NCBI RefSeq assembly: GCF_019669085.1
Contig: NZ_AP024401.1
Span: 682,001 to 746,000 of the forward strand
Source: Borrelia sp. HM
GTDB lineage: Bacteria; Spirochaetota; Spirochaetia; Borreliales; Borreliaceae
DNA: 64,000 bases
Direction of reading: 5' to 3'
The notes under the pieces were generated by a model. It had not been told where the DNA came from. It made no database searches and worked only from the letters and a program-made list of their open reading frames with translations. A program made the translations under genes and the position numbers. Positions 60,070-64,000 of this stretch are shown piece after piece (position 1 is the first letter of the stretch; each line of letters starts with the position of its first letter).

Positions 60070-60252
60070 ATGGCTGTTCCTAAATTTAAGCCTTCAAAGT
60101 CTAGAAGTAGGACAAGGCGTAGTGTAAATATGAGAAAAAAGGTACCTCAGCTTCAAGAATGTTCAAATTGTGGTATTCTTGTAATAAGGCACAGAATATG
60201 TGGAAAGTGTGGTTATTATAGAAATAGTCAGTACTTAGAAGTAGAACTGTAG
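60070..60252 (+). CDS. rpmF: Ribosomal protein bL32
   Basis: The 60-residue large-subunit protein starts [20 protein letters not shown] and has two CxxC pairs, CSNCG and CGKCG, a zinc-binding L32 form. The ATG follows AAAGGG. It precedes acpP, the common bacterial rpmF-lipid gene linkage, here followed by rnc. The gene probably uses the promoter in the coaD end. Confidence 0.97.
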   Translation: MAVPKFKPSKSRSRTRRSVNMRKKVPQLQECSNCGILVIRHRICGKCGYYRNSQYLEVEL

Positions 60253-60274
60253 TTTGAACGAGGGATGTTTATTT

Positions 60275-60517
60275 ATGGATCAAAGTGAGATTTTTAAAAA
60301 AGTTAGGTCTATTATATCTGAGCAATTAGATAAAAAAGAAGATGAAATTACTATGGAATCTAGATTTGTTGAAGATCTTGGTGCAGACAGTCTTGATATT
60401 TATGAACTTTTATATTTGCTTGAGGAAGCTTTTGATGATAAAATTCCAGAAAATGAAGCTAGTGAGTTTGAGACTATAGGTGATGTTGTTGCTTTCATTG
60501 AGAAAAAAAAGGGTTAA
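60275..60517 (+). CDS. acpP: Acyl carrier protein
   Basis: The 80-residue acidic four-helix protein carries the phosphopantetheine serine in [19 protein letters not shown]. It shuttles acyl groups. Borrelia lacks a full fatty-acid synthesis pathway as far as I recall, so its role may be in acyl transfer. ATG 60275 is 9 bases after AGGGA; an in-frame TTG at 60254 is less likely. It is flush with rnc. Confidence 0.95.
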   Translation: MDQSEIFKKVRSIISEQLDKKEDEITMESRFVEDLGADSLDIYELLYLLEEAFDDKIPENEASEFETIGDVVAFIEKKKG

Positions 60518-61249
60518 ATGGGTTCTTTTATAATGAAGCTAGATAAAGATCGTAAAAAAAAACTAGATGGATTCTTAATGAATTTGCATATTGATTTTAA
60601 TAATATTGATTTGTTGAATATGTCTTTTATTCATTCATCGTATGCTAATGAATTTGATCAAGGATATGCTAATAATGAAAGATTAGAGTTTTTAGGAGAT
60701 TCTGTTCTTAATCTTATTATTACAGATTATTTATATAAATTTTATCCTGATAAGAGTGAGGGTGAACTTAGTAAGGCCAGATCTTATATTGTTAGTGAAG
60801 AGTCTCTATCTAGTATTGCTCGGGAGCTTAATCTTGGCAACTATCTCTTGCTTGGTAGAGGTGAGGAAAGTAATGATGGGCGTAATAAGAAAGGTATTCT
60901 TGCAGATGCTGTTGAAGCTTTTGTTGGTGCTCTTTATCTTGATGGTGGCTTTTTAAAAGTATCTGCTTTCGTGGTGGAACTTTTTGAAGTTCATATAAGG
61001 TTAATGTTCAATCGTGGTGATTTTAAAGACTATAAGAGTCTTCTTCAAGAGTATGTTCAAAAAAAGTATAAGATTTCACCAAGTTATAAGTTAGTTAAAG
61101 AATTGGGACCTGATCATAATAAAATTTTTTGTGTTGAACTTTATGTTAATGATAAATTTATATCAAATGGCAAAGGCAAATCGAAAAAAGAAGCTGAAAT
61201 GATTGCTGCTGAGATGGCACTTAAAAATATTGTAAATATTGCTCTTTAA
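60518..61249 (+). CDS. rnc: Ribonuclease III
   Basis: The 243-residue double-strand RNA nuclease has the signature [16 protein letters not shown], the metal acid in [19 protein letters not shown] and a C-terminal double-strand RNA-binding domain (about 165-240, [20 protein letters not shown] ... [13 protein letters not shown]). It processes rRNA precursors. Its ATG directly follows the acpP stop. The 3' end overlaps the convergent nucleotidyltransferase gene by 29 bases, an antisense arrangement in which each mRNA could pair with the other. Confidence 0.96.
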   Translation: MGSFIMKLDKDRKKKLDGFLMNLHIDFNNIDLLNMSFIHSSYANEFDQGYANNERLEFLGDSVLNLIITDYLYKFYPDKSEGELSKARSYIVSEESLSSIARELNLGNYLLLGRGEESNDGRNKKGILADAVEAFVGALYLDGGFLKVSAFVVELFEVHIRLMFNRGDFKDYKSLLQEYVQKKYKISPSYKLVKELGPDHNKIFCVELYVNDKFISNGKGKSKKEAEMIAAEMALKNIVNIAL

Positions 61250-62447
61250 TTTTTTTGATTAGAGTTTCTTTTTGGTTAAGTGTGGGATTAATTAATACTT
61301 CTCTTAGTAAATTATTTAAAATTTTTCCAATATTTCTATTGTCTGTTAGTTTGAGATTTTTAATATCATTGCCATTGATTTTTAGTTCTCTTAAAGATAA
61401 GGGATTTTTGAGCATTTTTTTTCTTTTTATGTTGTTTATTATAAATTGGAGTTTATTGTTTTTTCCTTTAAGAGCTTTGTATATATCAAATATTTCCTTA
61501 TGATTTTCTCTGGTAGCTTTGCTTAGTAATATTCTAACATTACTTAAGTTTTTCATTTTTAAATTGTTAATTTCATCAATAATAACTCTGTAAAGTGTTA
61601 TTAGTTTTATATCTTTGTTTGAAAATTTAAGTAATTTTAACTTTTCTCTTAAACTTTGTATATCTTTTTTTATTGTAAGAATAACTATTGCTTTTAAATA
61701 GTAGAATTGATTTTTATTTAAAAGATTAATTCTATTTTTTAATTTTTTGTTTATTTCTATATTGAAAAAATATTTGAAGAAATTTACTTTTTGTAAATAG
61801 TTAATTCCCTTTATTGGATTTTGTCCTTCCAAAAGCTTGATGAATTCATTATTTATTCTTTCTTTTGACAAAAGCAATATGTTTTCTTTTTTATATTTCA
61901 TAGACACCAATGTATTTTGATCAATTGTAAAGTTAAGAGTAGATGCAAATCTTGCAGCTCTAAGTATTCTAAGAGCGTCTTCTTCAAATCTTTTATTTGG
62001 TTCTCCTATACATTTGATTTTCTTTTTATTGAGATCTCTTTTGCCATTATAGTAGTCTATTAGTTTGCAGGTAAGTATATTCATTGCAATTGAGTTTATT
62101 GTAAAATCTCTTCTTTTTAGATCTTCAATTAAGCTTTTTGTAAATTTTATTTTTTTAGGTGATCTTTTATTTTCATAGTCTATGTCTATTCTATAAGTTG
62201 TAATTTCAAAAATTTTTTTGTTAAAAATTATACTTATTGTACCGTGTTTTATTCCTGTTTGCATGTTGTTTGGAAAAAGTCGCATTATTTCTTTTGGAGT
62301 TGCATTTGTTGTAAAGTCAAAATCATAAGGTATCTTTTTAAGAATCAAGTCTCTTAGAGCACCTCCTACTAAGAAAAATTCATAGTTGTGATTATTAAAT
62401 ATTTTACTAATCTTTAATATATCTTTAGCATTAGTGCCTAGGTTCAT
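61221..62447 (-). CDS. cca: tRNA nucleotidyltransferase / poly(A) polymerase family
   Basis: The 408-residue class II nucleotidyltransferase has [15 protein letters not shown], the catalytic [18 protein letters not shown] and the RNA-binding motif [17 protein letters not shown]. It either adds CCA to tRNA or makes poly(A) tails; sequence alone does not decide. Since the tRNA-Val gene in this window does not encode CCA, a CCA-adding enzyme is needed. The ATG begins [12 protein letters not shown]. It overlaps rnc tail to tail and is divergent from the gene at 62580. Confidence 0.9.
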   Translation of the reverse strand: MNLGTNAKDILKISKIFNNHNYEFFLVGGALRDLILKKIPYDFDFTTNATPKEIMRLFPNNMQTGIKHGTISIIFNKKIFEITTYRIDIDYENKRSPKKIKFTKSLIEDLKRRDFTINSIAMNILTCKLIDYYNGKRDLNKKKIKCIGEPNKRFEEDALRILRAARFASTLNFTIDQNTLVSMKYKKENILLLSKERINNEFIKLLEGQNPIKGINYLQKVNFFKYFFNIEINKKLKNRINLLNKNQFYYLKAIVILTIKKDIQSLREKLKLLKFSNKDIKLITLYRVIIDEINNLKMKNLSNVRILLSKATRENHKEIFDIYKALKGKNNKLQFIINNIKRKKMLKNPLSLRELKINGNDIKNLKLTDNRNIGKILNNLLREVLINPTLNQKETLIKKIKEQYLQYF

Positions 62448-62579
62448 ATAGAATTATATTATAGTTAAAATATTATTTTTTATAAGATCGTAAAAAAAAT
62501 TTTAGTTTATTATTAAAATGTCATAAAATAATACTTATCTGGTTTATATTTAATGTTTATAAATTATAAATGGGGTTTT

Positions 62580-64000
62580 ATGAATAAGATTAATGTTAAT
62601 ATATATGATTCTATTGACAAACTTTCAAAAGATTTGAAGGTTAAATTATTAAGGGAAATTAAAAAGAGTTTAAGCTTAAATTCTTCAGTATTATCTACAA
62701 ATAATTCTACTAATTATTTAGATGCATATTCTTCCGTTCAGATTGATGATTTTTTATCTAAAAAATTTATGGAAGAATCGTTTTTTCTAAAGATATGGAT
62801 CTATATTTTAAATCTCTTTCAAAGAAGTAAGTCTAAAGAGGATATTTATAAAATTCATATTTTAAAAAAATTAGAAACCCATGTTAATAATATTTATAAA
62901 AATCCTGTTATAGATTTTAAGAAAGGATATTTACGTGTAGGTTTTATAGAAATGTTTTTTGAATTTTATTGCCATTTAATGGAGCTTAAAGAATATTTCA
63001 AGATGTTAGAGGATAATAATGTTATTGAACAAGCAATGTTTGAAGTTATTCAGAGTAAGATTCCAAATTTCAAGTGTAAAATAAAAGATTTTTTAGACCC
63101 TGAGATATATGAGCAATTCTTAAAAAAAGAGAAAAGTCAAGAAAACTTGGAAGAAATCATTAAAATAAATATTAGTTCTTATGTGGATTCAATTCCTTCA
63201 CAACTTTATAAAGTTGTAGAAGACATGTTTGAATTTTTTTATATTCTAAATAGTATTGTATTTTTTCCTTACAAATCTTTTTTTTCTTTTTTTAATGTGG
63301 ATCTTTTAGATGATTTAAAGAATTTTGATGATATTGTTAATTTTGATAGGACAGTCAGTACCAGTTTTGCAAGTATTGATAAGTATTTTAAGTGTTTTTT
63401 TGAGCTTTTATATACATTAAGAGAGATTGAGGTAAATGAAGAAATTTTAAAAATTATTATTAAAAATTATTTTTTAATAATAAAGTCAAATGAGGATTCT
63501 ATTTTGAGTGAAGAAAAGCTTTTAAAAATTGATGCTATGTTTAAAAGCATTTTGGGCATTATTTTAAAGATTATTAATTTAGCAAAAACTTTGCCTTATT
63601 TAGATGTTTTTAAAATTTATTATGAAAATCCAGTTTTGACACCTAAGAAGTATGTTCCTTATTTTGATGTAAAAAGCTTTTATGAGAATATTTTATTGTT
63701 AAATGTTAGTAGTCAGCTTGTTAAAGAGCATGATAATGCCTTAGAAATGCTTATGAATCAAGAAATGAAAAGCCTAATTAAAAATTATAGTGTTATTTTT
63801 AATTTACATAGCGTAATTTTTAAAGGGATAGAACTTGAATATTCAAGTTTTAAAAAACTTTACTTTATTAATGAATTTTTTAAAGATATTTATGATGTCA
63901 AAATGATAGAAATATTGAAAACAATAAATAATGTAGTACTTGTAAATAATTCTGATTTAAGGAACGTATATGTTAAGCTTGAGAGAAATATCAGTGCTCT
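62580..64000 (+). CDS. Large conserved protein of unknown function (5' part only)
   Basis: An open reading frame of 473 codons starts at ATG 62580 (MNKINVNIYDSIDKLSKDLK) and runs off the right edge without a stop. The product is soluble and mostly helical, rich in Lys, Glu, Phe and Ile, with no signal peptide or membrane segment (LYKVVEDMFEFFYILNSIVF is an amphipathic-looking stretch). No GGAGG-type site precedes the ATG beyond GGGG at 62572-62575. No family recognised. Confidence 0.78.
   Translation, partial: MNKINVNIYDSIDKLSKDLKVKLLREIKKSLSLNSSVLSTNNSTNYLDAYSSVQIDDFLSKKFMEESFFLKIWIYILNLFQRSKSKEDIYKIHILKKLETHVNNIYKNPVIDFKKGYLRVGFIEMFFEFYCHLMELKEYFKMLEDNNVIEQAMFEVIQSKIPNFKCKIKDFLDPEIYEQFLKKEKSQENLEEIIKINISSYVDSIPSQLYKVVEDMFEFFYILNSIVFFPYKSFFSFFNVDLLDDLKNFDDIVNFDRTVSTSFASIDKYFKCFFELLYTLREIEVNEEILKIIIKNYFLIIKSNEDSILSEEKLLKIDAMFKSILGIILKIINLAKTLPYLDVFKIYYENPVLTPKKYVPYFDVKSFYENILLLNVSSQLVKEHDNALEMLMNQEMKSLIKNYSVIFNLHSVIFKGIELEYSSFKKLYFINEFFKDIYDVKMIEILKTINNVVLVNNSDLRNVYVKLERNISA

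Overview
The window is an AT-rich, densely packed, plasmid-free stretch of a spirochaete chromosome. Gene content and order point to the genus Borrelia: class I lysyl-tRNA synthetase, a six-gene mevalonate operon, FlaA followed by cheA/cheW/cheX/cheY, BosR, the Dps protein NapA with a cysteine tail, and two ABC permease genes behind a double ATPase. From memory the order matches the B. burgdorferi chromosome from about BB0642 to BB0707. Protein sequences such as GroEL differ from what I remember of B. burgdorferi, so a relapsing-fever or other non-Lyme Borrelia is my inference. No insertion sequences, prophage genes, CRISPR arrays or rRNA genes were seen. One tRNA gene (Val, anticodon TAC) is present.

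Layout. 1-5.1 kb: start of potA, the ribosome-assembly GTPase rbgA, the sugar pair nanE-ptsG, an alpha/beta hydrolase and bosR. 5.2-13.4 kb: a protein of unknown function, groL, a small protein, and yajC-secD-secF. 13.4-24.2 kb: a DnaJ-like cochaperone, a HemW-like protein that has lost its radical-SAM cysteines, rpiA, gpmA, class I lysS, era, a set of small envelope or zinc-ribbon proteins, a glycosyltransferase-like protein and a cell-wall amidase. 24.3-30.4 kb: the motility and chemotaxis operon flaA-cheA2-cheW3-cheX-cheY3. 30.4-33.5 kb: an opposing block with a membrane protein resembling a voltage-sensor domain, plus gph. 33.7-37.3 kb: a nucleoside-type ABC importer. 37.5-41.7 kb: two chemoreceptors. 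41.7-49.2 kb: mnmA and the mevalonate operon from HMG-CoA synthase to mevalonate kinase. 49.3-54.2 kb: tRNA-Val, a CAP-domain protein, napA, the recycling factor EF-G2 and the ROK regulator badR. 54.3-64 kb: ffh-rpsP-khpA-rimM-trmD-rplS, two flagellar-export-like proteins, coaD-rpmF-acpP-rnc, the tRNA nucleotidyltransferase, and the start of a large unknown protein.

The genes are mostly housekeeping, but two regulators stand out. BosR (Fur family) and BadR (ROK family) are both known from B. burgdorferi as regulators acting on rpoS, and BosR is also linked to napA. A 15-base inverted repeat of Fur-family 7-1-7 geometry overlaps the -10 box of the predicted napA promoter, and a 13-of-15 match lies just upstream of bosR. 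This candidate operator pair is the most testable regulatory observation here. Other points worth a look are a perfect 32-base palindrome over the predicted rpmF promoter, an 11-bp hairpin inside a small gene after groL, a probable ATT start for nanE, the degenerate HemW-like protein and the voltage-sensor-like protein. I found no clearly new multi-gene system.
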